DNA of 64,000 nt from Ruminococcus sp. (GCA_017961625.1 JAGCWY010000056.1:7124-71123); one strand, 5' to 3'. Counted from the first letter of the stretch, positions 1-8,881 are shown. Numbers and translations: made by a program. Notes: generated by a model not told the origin, from the letters alone.

Positions 1-2
1 CT

Positions 3-158
3 CTTACTGACGAGCTTTGCCGCACCCTGGCTGAAAACGGTGCTGAATCCGTAGGGGCTCTCATACGCTCAGGAAAGGTGAACGGAAGCTATTTTAGCAA
101 GCTAGTTCAGAAAAAATACGAATACAAACTTTATAGCAGGGAGGTCGCTACCTGCTGA
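3..158 (+). CDS. C-terminal end of an unidentified protein (cut by window edge)
   Basis: An open frame runs in from the window edge and stops with TGA at 156-158, giving 51 residues that end in REVATC. The piece is rich in charged residues and has no motif I recognise. A hairpin terminator follows 27 bases later, which supports this being the genuine 3' end of a gene. No function is proposed. Confidence 0.5.
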   Translation, partial: LTDELCRTLAENGAESVGALIRSGKVNGSYFSKLVQKKYEYKLYSREVATC

Positions 159-184
159 GGATGAAGAGTGAGATCAATGATAAG

Positions 185-212
185 TATGCTGCCGCATGGC
201 AGCATATTTTTT
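185..212 (+). terminator. Rho-independent terminator
   Basis: A 9-bp stem (TATGCTGCC with GGCAGCATA, loop GCAT) is followed by six T. It sits just after the partial gene at the left edge and separates it from the sigma factor unit. Confidence 0.75.
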
Positions 213-295
213 GCCCTCCGAAAACATGGGACGATATAGCCATCGTCCCCCATACAATAGGCTAACGACTCAAATCAATTTTTAAGGCACAGACG

Positions 296-324
296 TTGAT
301 TTCTGATGTATTTTATGGTATAAT
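296..324 (+). promoter_or_regulatory. SigA-type promoter of the sigma/dockerin operon
   Basis: TTGATT at 296-301 and TATAAT at 319-324 are separated by 17 bases. The transcript would carry about 155 bases of leader before the sigma factor start at 489. The rest of 213-488 shows no convincing gene. Confidence 0.65.
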
Positions 325-488
325 TATTATGAGTAAGTATGCGTATACCGCAGCAAAAAAAGATCATGGTCAGGGATCGTTTGGCTATGCAAACAACTTT
401 ATGAAGAAAATTTCAGTATCACTAAGATAATCAGTATTTTTTTACGTCTAATATTATGAAAGGCGAAATTTTCAGAAAGGAGCCTGTC

Positions 489-1043
489 ATGGATAATGGT
501 TCAAGTAGCTACAGCCGTTATCTGGCCGGCGATGATGCCGCTATGGGCGAGCTTGTCCGGGAATACATGGACGGGCTCATCATATTTCTCAACAGCTTTA
601 CCAATAACCTTTCAGAAGCTGAGGATCTGATGGAAGAAACTTTCTTCAGACTTGCTTACAAAAAACCGCGATACACAGGGAAAAGTTCATTCAAGACATG
701 GCTCTACTCCATTGCAAGGAACCTTGCAATAGACAGCCTGAGGAAACGTAAGGGCATATCTCACGTTTCTGTCGAGGATTGCACCGATCTTTCAAGCAGC
801 ATTGATATCGAGGAACAGTATATCAATGAGGAACGGAAGATAATTATCCACAGAGCTATTTCAAAGCTCAAAGACGAATACCGTCAAGTGGTGTGTCTGA
901 TATACCTCGAGGGCTTTTCCAACGCTGAAACGGCGATAATAATGAATAAGAGCAATCGCCAGATAACTAACCTTTTATACCAAGCCAAACGAGCTCTCAA
1001 AGTTGAACTTGAAAAGGAGGGAATAACGTATGCGGGACTATGA
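489..1043 (+). CDS. ECF-type RNA polymerase sigma factor
   Basis: A 184-residue sigma-70 family protein with the two-domain ECF layout. Region 2 lies around residues 20-90 (SEAEDLMEETF, then FKTWLYSIARNLAIDSLRKR). Region 4 is near the C-terminus (YRQVVCLIYLEGFSNAETA followed by a helix-turn-helix). The in-frame ATG at 456 has no ribosome binding site; the ATG at 489 has AGAAAGGAG 7 bases upstream and was chosen. The 3' end overlaps the next gene by 14 bases, so the two are translationally coupled. In ECF systems the coupled downstream gene is usually the membrane anti-sigma factor, which fits its architecture. Target genes cannot be read from the sequence; extracellular fibre-degradation genes are an inference. 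Confidence 0.9.
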   Translation: MDNGSSSYSRYLAGDDAAMGELVREYMDGLIIFLNSFTNNLSEAEDLMEETFFRLAYKKPRYTGKSSFKTWLYSIARNLAIDSLRKRKGISHVSVEDCTDLSSSIDIEEQYINEERKIIIHRAISKLKDEYRQVVCLIYLEGFSNAETAIIMNKSNRQITNLLYQAKRALKVELEKEGITYAGL

Positions 1044-3033
1044 TGAAGTCACACAAGCCATACTCAAACGGCGTGATGAACAGATAGCAAAGGACAAACG
1101 CAGAGCCATTACTGTAAAGCGCTGTGCTGCTGCCGCTCTTGCTTGCTGTGCTGCTGCCGTGATAGGTACGGGCATTGTAAGGTATGATAAGAGCAATTTT
1201 GCTCATCCTGACATCACCGATGTCACGCCTGCGGAAACCACCGGATCAGGTTCCGGCAATGAGAGCATAACAACCACATATAACTCAAACGACACTGTAA
1301 AGATCACAACGACGTTGTCTGAGGCTGCTGCGGAAATTACCCGTAAACGGGCAGATGAAAATATTATAGTGACAAGCCCGGCTGAGCCCGACGCTTTCTG
1401 CACTGTCACTTTAAAAAACAATGAGAGTTCCGATACAGCGAGCAAAAACAACGACGTAACATCTTCGGGACGTGTGACTGTAGCGTCTGTAACCACTACA
1501 GTCACGCCTTCCGCCGTGTCAATCCACGAGGAGCGTATGAATATGCAGAGATTACCTGCATATCTGTCAGCCCTCACAGCATCAATGTCAACTGTTTTCT
1601 CTAAATCAGTCACTGATTACCATGTAAACAGCGACAGATACCCGAAACAGAAAAACGGAATTGAAAATATCACCAAAAACGGAATGACTACCGACCTTGA
1701 TTCGAACGGCAGTTCAGACCTTACAGACTGCTTCCTGCTTTCGCTCTACTGTATGGCGGACGGCAATAAAAGCTCCGCCGGAAGCATAAGCGATGAGGTA
1801 ACTCAAAATATAATTCTTAATGCTGACTACAATAACGACGGCAGCATTAATTACGACGACGCCTATATACTTATATGCGATTACCTCCTTAATAACAGGG
1901 TAACCTACAAGGACGTCCACCCGGGAACGTACGACCCTGATTTCAGCGGAAGCATAAATCTCCCGGTCTTCTATGACAGCGACGAGGCTTCCTTCGCAAG
2001 AATGGTGAGCGATATGTCACATCAGCTGCTCATAGACCAGTACATCATCGAGGATATGGTTGAAAACGATATCCTCGACCTTGATGTAAACGAAGACGGA
2101 GTTGTGGACATAACCGATTTCACTTACCTTATGATCAATGGAGAGAATTATCTCGACAGTTATGTGGTTCCTGTGGAAGGCGGATATGCAACTGCTCCAA
2201 GACCTCATACAATAGAGCTTCCGGATACTATCCGAAAGAACTGTGACAAAGTTTTCTATGCAAGACCATTCCTGTATTACGATAACTCCTACGAGGTCTC
2301 AATGTTTATATCCGGTCTGGGAAAATATTACGCTTCTCACACCATACTCATGCCGGAATACTTTGAAAACGATTTCTACGATGATATCATAGATTACGCA
2401 GGCGAATACTCTATCGGAGACAAGCTCCGCAGCAACGCTATGGATATAGGTATAATCCCCGATGAGAACAGCTACTTTAGATTCGACAACGAGCTGTTTG
2501 AAAGTGGATTCAGGACCTACTGCGATAACGTGATGAGCGGAAAGCAGCCCGAGCCTGACCTGAATATGGACGGAACCGTAGACCACAAGGACTACGATCT
2601 CGCAAGTGCTTACATATTCGAGGTCGCCGCAGAGCACGACGAAAGCTCAGTTACCATGCCTGTGGACGTATGGAAAAATATCAACAGCCGCTGCGACTTC
2701 AATCAGAACGGCACAAGCGGTGATATCTATGATATCTTTTTCGCTCAGATATATGTCCTCCTCACTGAGGACGACACAGCCGATGCAGATACCGGCTCAG
2801 GAGCATACCCGAAGGATCCCGATACTATAAGCGGCGATGTAAACTGCGACGGCAGCATAGATATGGCTGACGCTGTCCTGATAATGCAGTATCTCTCAAA
2901 TCCGAACAAGTATCAGATCTCAGAACACGGAATATCAAACGGAGACGCAGACGGAAGGGACAACGGCATCACGCTTACCGATGTCCTTGCGATACAGAAT
3001 TATCTGCTTAACGTAAGTCACAGCGACCGTTGA
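1030..3033 (+). CDS. Membrane-anchored protein with dockerin/EF-hand repeats, candidate anti-sigma factor
   Basis: 667 residues. Residues 1-30 are a short charged cytoplasmic segment; 31-50 form one transmembrane helix (Ala/Cys rich); 55-170 are a Ser/Thr linker typical of surface proteins. The outer part holds dockerin-type calcium loops: 222-233 (DLDSNGSSDLTD), 265-277, 350-363 (DLDVNEDGVVDITD), 510-521 (DLNMDGTVDHKD), a weaker one near 556, and a canonical C-terminal dockerin pair at 603-614 (DVNCDGSIDMAD) and 639-651. The start ATG at 1030 has GGAGGG upstream and overlaps the sigma gene. Topology (N-in, one TM, large outer domain) and coupling are those of ECF anti-sigma factors, although no ZAS/RskA domain is recognisable. 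By inference it could sense or bind cellulosomal cohesins and control the sigma factor. A terminator follows. Confidence 0.75.
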   Translation: MRDYDEVTQAILKRRDEQIAKDKRRAITVKRCAAAALACCAAAVIGTGIVRYDKSNFAHPDITDVTPAETTGSGSGNESITTTYNSNDTVKITTTLSEAAAEITRKRADENIIVTSPAEPDAFCTVTLKNNESSDTASKNNDVTSSGRVTVASVTTTVTPSAVSIHEERMNMQRLPAYLSALTASMSTVFSKSVTDYHVNSDRYPKQKNGIENITKNGMTTDLDSNGSSDLTDCFLLSLYCMADGNKSSAGSISDEVTQNIILNADYNNDGSINYDDAYILICDYLLNNRVTYKDVHPGTYDPDFSGSINLPVFYDSDEASFARMVSDMSHQLLIDQYIIEDMVENDILDLDVNEDGVVDITDFTYLMINGENYLDSYVVPVEGGYATAPRPHTIELPDTIRKNCDKVFYARPFLYYDNSYEVSMFISGLGKYYASHTILMPEYFENDFYDDIIDYAGEYSIGDKLRSNAMDIGIIPDENSYFRFDNELFESGFRTYCDNVMSGKQPEPDLNMDGTVDHKDYDLASAYIFEVAAEHDESSVTMPVDVWKNINSRCDFNQNGTSGDIYDIFFAQIYVLLTEDDTADADTGSGAYPKDPDTISGDVNCDGSIDMADAVLIMQYLSNPNKYQISEHGISNGDADGRDNGITLTDVLAIQNYLLNVSHSDR

Positions 3034-3070
3034 TATAAATCAAAGTTTTTTACTCCTCATTACTATCATA

Positions 3071-3102
3071 GGCAGCCGCCTAAACCGGCTGCCACATTTT
3101 TT
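3071..3102 (+). terminator. Rho-independent terminator of the sigma/dockerin operon
   Basis: An 8-bp GC-rich stem (GGCAGCCG with CGGCTGCC) is followed by six T, 38 bases after the stop codon. Confidence 0.85.
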
Positions 3103-3122
3103 CGCGTGTACCTTCCCAAATA

Positions 3123-3167
3123 TAAAAAAAAGCAAGAAAGCCGTGCTGCCTATGCACGGCTTTCTTG
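3123..3167 (-). terminator. Strong terminator of the GH11/GH43 gene
   Basis: A perfect 14-bp stem (3133-3146 with 3154-3167) is followed on the minus strand by a long T run (A run at 3123-3131). A second perfect 9-bp inverted repeat without a T run lies at 3211-3219 and 3237-3245, between this terminator and the gene end. Confidence 0.85.
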
Positions 3168-3266
3168 TTCTGATTTGTCCCTTACAATTTTGTTTCGGGA
3201 ATTATATCAATCTGTGCGGCGCTATGTGCAGATGCACCGCACAGACCAATACCGAAAAGAATTATT

Positions 3267-6233
3267 TTATGACATTGACCAGCTGTCGAAGCTAAGATCT
3301 CCGTTAGCGATGAAGTAAATGTCTGTTGCGCCGCTCGGGATCTCTGCAAGTACTGTCTCAATCTCTGTCATAGAGCCGCCGGCAGGTACTTCGATATAGC
3401 TGATAGCGTCGCCTGTTCTTGAGCCTGATGTAACCTTAATGATTGCTCCGCTCTTTGAAGAAGCCTTAGCTGTAAGTATTCCGTCCTTGACATTCGAGAA
3501 GTCGACCTTGCTTACCTTAGCCCATTCGCCCTTCTTGAACTCAACTGTTGTGTCGCCTACTCCGGATACGCTTATGCCCTTTGACTCGTTAGCCATTGTA
3601 GCTGCACGTACTGTCTTTGTAGGATCAAGATTCTCGATTTGCTTAACACCGGTCATATCGCCTCTTGCGCTAAGTGTGCCATTAGATGAGTTATAAGTAC
3701 ACTCATTAAGCTGAGTTGAACGGTAGTTTCTGTCCTTGCCTCCGTTCATACGCATCTCCTGCTGACGTGAGTGGTATGCTACGTAGTACTTATCCTTGAA
3801 GAAGATTATCGAGTGATGGTTGTTACCACCATTGTCGATGCCCTGTGTTCCTGTGTTCTTGAATACGTTGCCCTTCAGCTGGCTCGATGTCCAAGGTCCA
3901 AGAGGATTGGTCGAGGTCATGTAAAGGATATCTGCGTTGCCGAAGCCTACGCCGTTGATATTTGTGCCGTTGGGAACGTTCCAGTTAGCACAGTATGAGT
4001 AGTACCATGTGTTGCCTATCTTAATAACACTGGAGTCCTCAAAGAGGTACGGTGTCTGCATTGTCTGCGGTGTGCCGTCCAGTGAGATCATGTCCTTGCC
4101 AAGCTTTGCAACACGGCCTGTCTTCGGATTGGAAACATCTCTGTTCTCAACACCGCCGCCGAAGAAGATGTATGCTTCGTCTGTAGCCTCGTCATAGTAT
4201 ACGCCGGGGTCAAACATCCATACAACGTCTGAGCAGTTAGGTGACTGACCTGTAATCAGTGCGTGTCCGAGAGGATCCTTCCAAGGACCTGTCGGGCTGT
4301 CAGCTGTAAGTACGCCGATACCGCCGCCGCTGTTAGCGAAGTAGAGGAAGAACTTCGGCTTGCCATCAATCATCTTCCATGCAGCATCAGGTGCCCATGA
4401 GCATGATGCCCAGCTTGCAGCACCGTTCTTGGTTCTGCCGTTTCTGCCTGCTACAGGAATAGCGCCGTGGTCTGTCCAGTTAACGAGGTCCGCAGATGAG
4501 ATACAGTTGATAGTACCAACATCGTAGGAGTTCTCCTGTATTGTATTGCCGCTGTATTCAAAAGCGTCGTTTGTTGTGTAGATATAGAGTCTTCCGTCAT
4601 ATACCATCCAGCCAGGGTCTGCACCGAAACGCTGTGTAGTAAGAGGATTGTTCTCGTTGTCCTTCTTCCATGACTCTGCCAGTGATACGCTGCCGAACTT
4701 GCTTGCAAGTGCGGAGAGATCAACATCGGGACCTGCTGGTTTGTTTACGGGGAATTCCTTGATCTTGCCAAGTATGAATTCCTGTATGCAGACGAGGTCT
4801 GTTACGTCAAATTCCTTGCTCTGGTCTACGTCGGCTGCCTTCTGAGTCATTGAATCAGTGAAACCGCCTGCAATCAAGCCTTTTCTTGCAACTATCATGT
4901 CAAGAGCATCAATCTGCTCATCGAAGTTAAGATCGCCGGGTGTTACCTTGCGTACCTTGGGCTGTCCTGCGCCGTCTATCGTTGTGCCCTTGGGAGCTCC
5001 GATAGCTTCGTCGATATAGAAATCAAAGTAATCGCTAGTGTCAGTAGTTTCAACATAGATCTGGAGATTAGAAGCTCCAGAAGGTATCTTATAGCTATCA
5101 TTTGAAAGCTGTACCCACTCGCCCTTCGGAACTGTGGCAAGTGCAATCTGATCGTACTTTGTTGATGAACCGTCAGAATACTGAAGTGAAAGCTTGAACT
5201 CCTGTGACTCAGAGGAGCCCTCTGTATAACAAGCATTAACTGAGAAGCTGTACTCCTCGCCTGCCTCGAAGGCACTGCCGAGCGAAAGGGTCGCACCGTT
5301 CCATGAATTTGTTCTGCCAGTAACAGCAAGTGACTTGCTTCCTGCATACTTAGCGCTGCTGCTTGTCTCAACAGAAGCTGCACCTCTGCCTGACCAGTCG
5401 CCCGCACCGCTCTCGAATGTATCGTGGAACCAGTAGCCGTCCTCGTCGGGCTCAGACTGTGTAACAGGCGTTGTAGTTGTCTCCTCCTCAGGATCTGGAT
5501 TGGATCCAGTTGTAACTGTTACCTTCTTAACGTTAGCTGAACCATTGGATCTGTAGCCCTCGATATTCAGTGATACCTCGTAGAGAGTACCGGACATATC
5601 AAGTCCTGCCTTTGACCATGCGTCAAAGTGTTTGGAAACGTCAATAGTTCCGCTCATATTGTTCTGGGTATTGTTTCTTGAACCACTGGTCTGTCTAATG
5701 CTCCAGTACTGCGGGAAAGTAGCTGTCCCGTCAAGCGAGGGCTGATTGTAACGCATTGTCTTGGCGATATCATAGGTATTGCCATTGAGTGTTACAGAAC
5801 CCTTTCTCTCTGCTCCGTCTCCGGGTGGACGCCAGTCGCCCCATCCTTCAACGATGTAATACTCCATAAGAGGATTTCTTGTCCAGCCGTATACACACAT
5901 ATATGAGTTTCCTCTTGGTGTGTACTCAACATCATAAGTCAGTACGATGTTTCCAAAGGCTGTATAAGGTTTCTTCTGGCTGTCGAAGTTCTTGCCCATA
6001 CGAGCAAGGAAGTTTTCGATGTTGCTCCATGAGCAGGTGAAAGAACCTGCGCTGGGGTTCATCTGGGCATTGCCCGTTCCGTTCTGATTCCACATCTCGT
6101 AGTCATAACCGCCGATGTTTCCTCTTGTTTGCTGGTCAGCAGCATTTACTACCGGAATAGAGGGTATTCCGGTGGCAAGCATCAATGCTGAAACCGTACC
6201 GCTGATAGCTCTTTTAAGTGTTTTTAGTCTCAA
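3267..6233 (-). CDS. Secreted multi-domain xylanase / GH43 enzyme with dockerin (GH11-CBM22-Doc-GH43-CBM6)
   Basis: Residue numbers count from an in-frame TTG at 6242. Signal peptide 1-35 (ends VVNAA). GH11 xylanase 46-243: nucleophile E127 in MEYYIVEGW, acid/base E228 in IEGYRSNGSA. A Thr-rich linker precedes a CBM22-like jelly roll, 270-415. Dockerin 434-495 (DLNFDEQIDALD, DVDQSKEFDVTD). GH43 five-blade propeller 535-850 with base D542, modulating Asp D619 (SWAPDA) and probable acid E735 (FEDSSVI). CBM6-like domain about 878-991. It should cut xylan backbones and remove arabinose or xylose side units, docked on the cellulosome. AAGGAG touches the first TTG but lies 9 bases from a second TTG at 6233, which was chosen. 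Transcribed alone, with its own promoter and terminator. Confidence 0.93.
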   Translation of the reverse strand: MRLKTLKRAISGTVSALMLATGIPSIPVVNAADQQTRGNIGGYDYEMWNQNGTGNAQMNPSAGSFTCSWSNIENFLARMGKNFDSQKKPYTAFGNIVLTYDVEYTPRGNSYMCVYGWTRNPLMEYYIVEGWGDWRPPGDGAERKGSVTLNGNTYDIAKTMRYNQPSLDGTATFPQYWSIRQTSGSRNNTQNNMSGTIDVSKHFDAWSKAGLDMSGTLYEVSLNIEGYRSNGSANVKKVTVTTGSNPDPEEETTTTPVTQSEPDEDGYWFHDTFESGAGDWSGRGAASVETSSSAKYAGSKSLAVTGRTNSWNGATLSLGSAFEAGEEYSFSVNACYTEGSSESQEFKLSLQYSDGSSTKYDQIALATVPKGEWVQLSNDSYKIPSGASNLQIYVETTDTSDYFDFYIDEAIGAPKGTTIDGAGQPKVRKVTPGDLNFDEQIDALDMIVARKGLIAGGFTDSMTQKAADVDQSKEFDVTDLVCIQEFILGKIKEFPVNKPAGPDVDLSALASKFGSVSLAESWKKDNENNPLTTQRFGADPGWMVYDGRLYIYTTNDAFEYSGNTIQENSYDVGTINCISSADLVNWTDHGAIPVAGRNGRTKNGAASWASCSWAPDAAWKMIDGKPKFFLYFANSGGGIGVLTADSPTGPWKDPLGHALITGQSPNCSDVVWMFDPGVYYDEATDEAYIFFGGGVENRDVSNPKTGRVAKLGKDMISLDGTPQTMQTPYLFEDSSVIKIGNTWYYSYCANWNVPNGTNINGVGFGNADILYMTSTNPLGPWTSSQLKGNVFKNTGTQGIDNGGNNHHSIIFFKDKYYVAYHSRQQEMRMNGGKDRNYRSTQLNECTYNSSNGTLSARGDMTGVKQIENLDPTKTVRAATMANESKGISVSGVGDTTVEFKKGEWAKVSKVDFSNVKDGILTAKASSKSGAIIKVTSGSRTGDAISYIEVPAGGSMTEIETVLAEIPSGATDIYFIANGDLSFDSWSMS

Positions 6234-6303
6234 AATTCTCAACTCCTTAGTTTAATATTTGTTTGCCTTATGTTTCTGTTCGTGATTTATATTTGTTTAC
6301 ATT

Positions 6304-6391
6304 CCTCCTTATTAGTTAAAGTGGGATAACGCCCCCATCATAACCTATCATATTTTACATATATTATACACTGTTATCGAAGATTTGTAAA
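6304..6391 (-). promoter_or_regulatory. Promoter and leader of the GH11/GH43 gene, with an orphan Shine-Dalgarno
   Basis: On the minus strand TTTACA (6386-6391) and TATAAT (6363-6368) are 17 bases apart. About 50 bases into the transcript a perfect AAGGAGG (6304-6310) is present, but only ATG-TAA follows, so it serves no gene. Orphan ribosome binding sites near the 5' end are known to protect some Firmicute mRNAs (Stab-SD). The remainder of 6392-6550 shows nothing else. Confidence 0.65.
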
Positions 6392-6550
6392 GATTAAACA
6401 CAAAAAAAGCAATAAATGTTCAAATAAAAGCAATAATTGTAAAACAAACAGTAGGTCTCCGGAGAGTGTATTCAAATCAGTTTTTTACCGAATAACTGCA
6501 GATAATATTGTCTTTTTGCTTATCGCGAGTAGCTGCCGGGAGTACAAAGA

Positions 6551-6583
6551 AGCGGACATGATAAAAATTTTATCATGTCCGCT
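6551..6583 (-). terminator. Long perfect hairpin between glycosyltransferase and xylanase genes
   Basis: A perfect 16-bp inverted repeat with a 1-base centre (agcggacatgataaaa and its complement), 17 bases beyond the end of the glycosyltransferase gene. The U tract after it is weak, so it may act as a terminator or as a 3' mRNA stabiliser. Confidence 0.6.
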
Positions 6584-6599
6584 CAGGATAATATAACGT

Positions 6600-7403
6600 T
6601 CAGTTTTTGAAAAATTTTTCTGTCAGGTAATTGAAGGAGTTCTTGAACCACTTCTGCTTGCGTGCCATTCCTATAGAGCCGGTCACCTGATTCTCATTGT
6701 GTACGATGCCGACAGAAGCCTTGAACAGGGCTTTCTTCTTGTTTTTGTGAATGACCTCCGCCACAAGGAGCTCCTCGCCATACATAAATATCTTCTTGCA
6801 TACCGGCAAAAGGCTTTTTACGCATTCCCTGCTCAGTATAAAGCAGCTACCGTGAACAGCATAGACTGTGCTGTCCTTCAAAACGCCTGTCTGAGGCTTC
6901 TTTGGCTTGAGCTCGCTAAGCTTGAAATACAGTCTGAAAAAGAGGTAGTTGGAATATGCGATCTTCCATATCATTACTCTCTTCTTTGAGGGCCTATCCT
7001 TTAAAAATGGGTTCTGATGAACTCCCGTTGCAGACAATACAATATCTGGGCTGATGCACCATATATCTTCAGAAACGTTCTCCACAGCCCTTTCAAAGAA
7101 ATCCTGTTCCTTGAATTCTATGTCCGTATTCGATACCATTACCCAAGAATAATCGCTGACCGAGCCCTTAACGCCGTACAGGCAACCGTTCAGATAGCCA
7201 AGATTCTTTCCGGGATCAAATACCTTTGCTGATGGCATTACCTCTGCCATATCCCTTTTGAAGGCCTCAACGTCCTTGCAGGCATTGCAGGTGACCAGCA
7301 GCTGTATACGGTCAGCTGCTGTCTGCTTCAGCAACCCCTTCGCAAATTCTATCACTTCTTTTTCGTTGTTATATAACGCAACTGCTACGGCAATATCTTT
7401 CAT
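6600..7403 (-). CDS. Glycosyltransferase family 2 (rhamnosyltransferase-like)
   Basis: 267 residues, soluble GT-A fold. The N-terminus (DIAVAVALYNNEKEV) is the nucleotide-binding start of GT2 enzymes. GKNLGYLNGCLYGV and the metal-binding region SNTDIEF (in place of the usual SNPD of WbbL-type rhamnosyltransferases) follow near residues 68-97. A later EELLVAEVIHKNKK segment resembles the acceptor-side acidic motif. It probably adds one sugar to a surface polysaccharide. It lies 110 bases behind the polymerase-like gene in the same direction and likely shares its transcript. Donor and acceptor cannot be named. Confidence 0.8.
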   Translation of the reverse strand: MKDIAVAVALYNNEKEVIEFAKGLLKQTAADRIQLLVTCNACKDVEAFKRDMAEVMPSAKVFDPGKNLGYLNGCLYGVKGSVSDYSWVMVSNTDIEFKEQDFFERAVENVSEDIWCISPDIVLSATGVHQNPFLKDRPSKKRVMIWKIAYSNYLFFRLYFKLSELKPKKPQTGVLKDSTVYAVHGSCFILSRECVKSLLPVCKKIFMYGEELLVAEVIHKNKKKALFKASVGIVHNENQVTGSIGMARKQKWFKNSFNYLTEKFFKN

Positions 7404-7513
7404 ACATTCATTCCTCTTCTCTGATTATCAAGGCGATCAAGCCCACGGGTTATATCATACAACATTATCAGCCAGTTGTCAATAGCTTCCTCAGGCAAGA
7501 CTGTCCGCAACCG

Positions 7514-8629
7514 TCAGCCCTTCCAGAAAACGGAATGATAAGGGATATATGCGGCACTGTGCTTCCTGCCAAGATAAAGTATATATCCAACAAAAAACAG
7601 CACATAGTACGAACACAGCACAAAGGATACCATTCCTACACCCTTAGAGTCGAACTTCTTTTTGTATACCAGCCTTTTCGAAGTGTCGTTCTTTACTATT
7701 ATCTGTATAGCCGGCATAGTGATTATCGCAAGTATAACGTATACCCTGTAAAACATATCGTTGCTGACTGCAAACAGAAGAAAAGCTATAGAAAACAGAT
7801 ACAGGTCGTAAAAATGCTTCTTCCAGTCGTCAAGCTCTATCCTGTTATAGGAGGAAGTGATCCAGAAGAAGTATCCCAGCACCACAAGCAGATATGCTGG
7901 ATTGTCAAGTATCGAGGAGCTGTACTCTGAATAGTGCGAATAGCCCATCATCGCAAGCAATGGCGTCATTCGACGGGTCAAGCGGAGTAGATTGCATAAC
8001 AGGAATACAACAGCCAGAATCCGCCATTTTCTCCTGTTCATCTTCACATGCAGCATAATCGGTATGGCCAGCAGAAAATAAGCACTTTTGTGAAACTGAG
8101 CGCCTATTAGCGTCAGAAGGCAGAACAGTATCAATCCAGTAAACTTATGCTTGAATTTTACCGAATTGATATAGCAGCTCAGTCCGCTGATGACAAAGCT
8201 GACAGCGCAGCACTGACGTATTATATTGAAGGTTGTCTGTAGGTATATGTAGGGCTGGAGAGCTATAATTATAAGACAGTATATCCAGTATTCTTTATCA
8301 ACAAATCTTCTTATGTAATAATACACCGAAATGAAGAAGAAACAGTTGACAACGAATATCAGCGCCGAATAGCTCGAAGTAAGACAATATACTATCCTGT
8401 TAAGCAGCACGTAGCCCTTTTCCATATAAAACGAGCCGGTTGCTCCGATTATATTGAAAGCTCTGATATAGCTTACGGAATCCGCCCCGAGATTGATTGA
8501 ACGAAATGAGGAGGTCAGAAAAAGATATATCATTCCAGTGGTCAGGACTATATCCTTACCTATTTTATAATGAGCATCTATTAACCAAAGAAAGATAATA
8601 GCTGCCGGGATACTAAGGTATACAAACAC
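7514..8629 (-). CDS. EpsG/Wzy-like polysaccharide polymerase, multi-pass membrane protein
   Basis: 371 residues with about ten hydrophobic helices. The segment FRSINLGADSVSYIRAF near residues 42-58 matches the EpsG-family hallmark (R-x3-G-x-D-x2-Y). Such proteins polymerise repeat units of exopolysaccharide or cell-wall glycan at the outer membrane face. The start is GTG, with GGAAGGA upstream. A long leader and a good promoter precede it, and the downstream glycosyltransferase supports a role in surface glycan synthesis. No flippase or priming transferase is in view, so this is a small, incomplete glycan locus. Confidence 0.75.
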   Translation of the reverse strand: MFVYLSIPAAIIFLWLIDAHYKIGKDIVLTTGMIYLFLTSSFRSINLGADSVSYIRAFNIIGATGSFYMEKGYVLLNRIVYCLTSSYSALIFVVNCFFFISVYYYIRRFVDKEYWIYCLIIIALQPYIYLQTTFNIIRQCCAVSFVISGLSCYINSVKFKHKFTGLILFCLLTLIGAQFHKSAYFLLAIPIMLHVKMNRRKWRILAVVFLLCNLLRLTRRMTPLLAMMGYSHYSEYSSSILDNPAYLLVVLGYFFWITSSYNRIELDDWKKHFYDLYLFSIAFLLFAVSNDMFYRVYVILAIITMPAIQIIVKNDTSKRLVYKKKFDSKGVGMVSFVLCSYYVLFFVGYILYLGRKHSAAYIPYHSVFWKG

Positions 8630-8881
8630 AAAAAAACAATTCCTTCCAAATAAAACTATTTGTCATAGATTCATGTCAGTTCATGCAAAGGTTCTCAGCT
8701 CCGGCTTCTGCACTGCCACAGCACAAAAAGATGTAAATTATTTTCCTTTGCACCCGATTTAGTTGATAGAATCAAGTTCTTTTCTGCGACGCTATTGTAG
8801 GTTGAATACTATTATGCTCTGTTTTTAGCATTTTCTGCATTAATCGCAAATTATTATATCACATCGACTTTCATAAGTCAA
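8630..8881 (-). promoter_or_regulatory. Promoter and about 215-base structured leader of the glycan genes
   Basis: TTGACT (8876-8881) and TATAAT (8853-8858) are 17 bases apart on the minus strand. The leader contains a closing helix of about 9 bp (GTGCAAAGG with CCTTTGCAT) around two smaller hairpins and a GCTGAGA sequence. It matches no riboswitch class that I can identify. The remaining gap to 9216 shows nothing else supportable. Confidence 0.55.

Noticed and set aside
329..430. 33-codon frame (starts MSKYAYTAAKK) right after the sigma operon promoter
   Set aside because: Its ATG lies at or before the predicted transcript start and has no ribosome binding site; probably leader sequence.
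1203..1613. Long antisense open frames inside the dockerin protein gene and other large genes
   Set aside because: They have no ribosome binding sites and mirror the codon pattern of the real genes on the other strand.
8690..8740. GCTGAGA element in the glycan leader suggesting a TPP riboswitch
   Set aside because: The other conserved TPP parts, including the GAACCTGATCTGG-like strand, are missing or do not pair, and the downstream genes are unrelated to thiamine.
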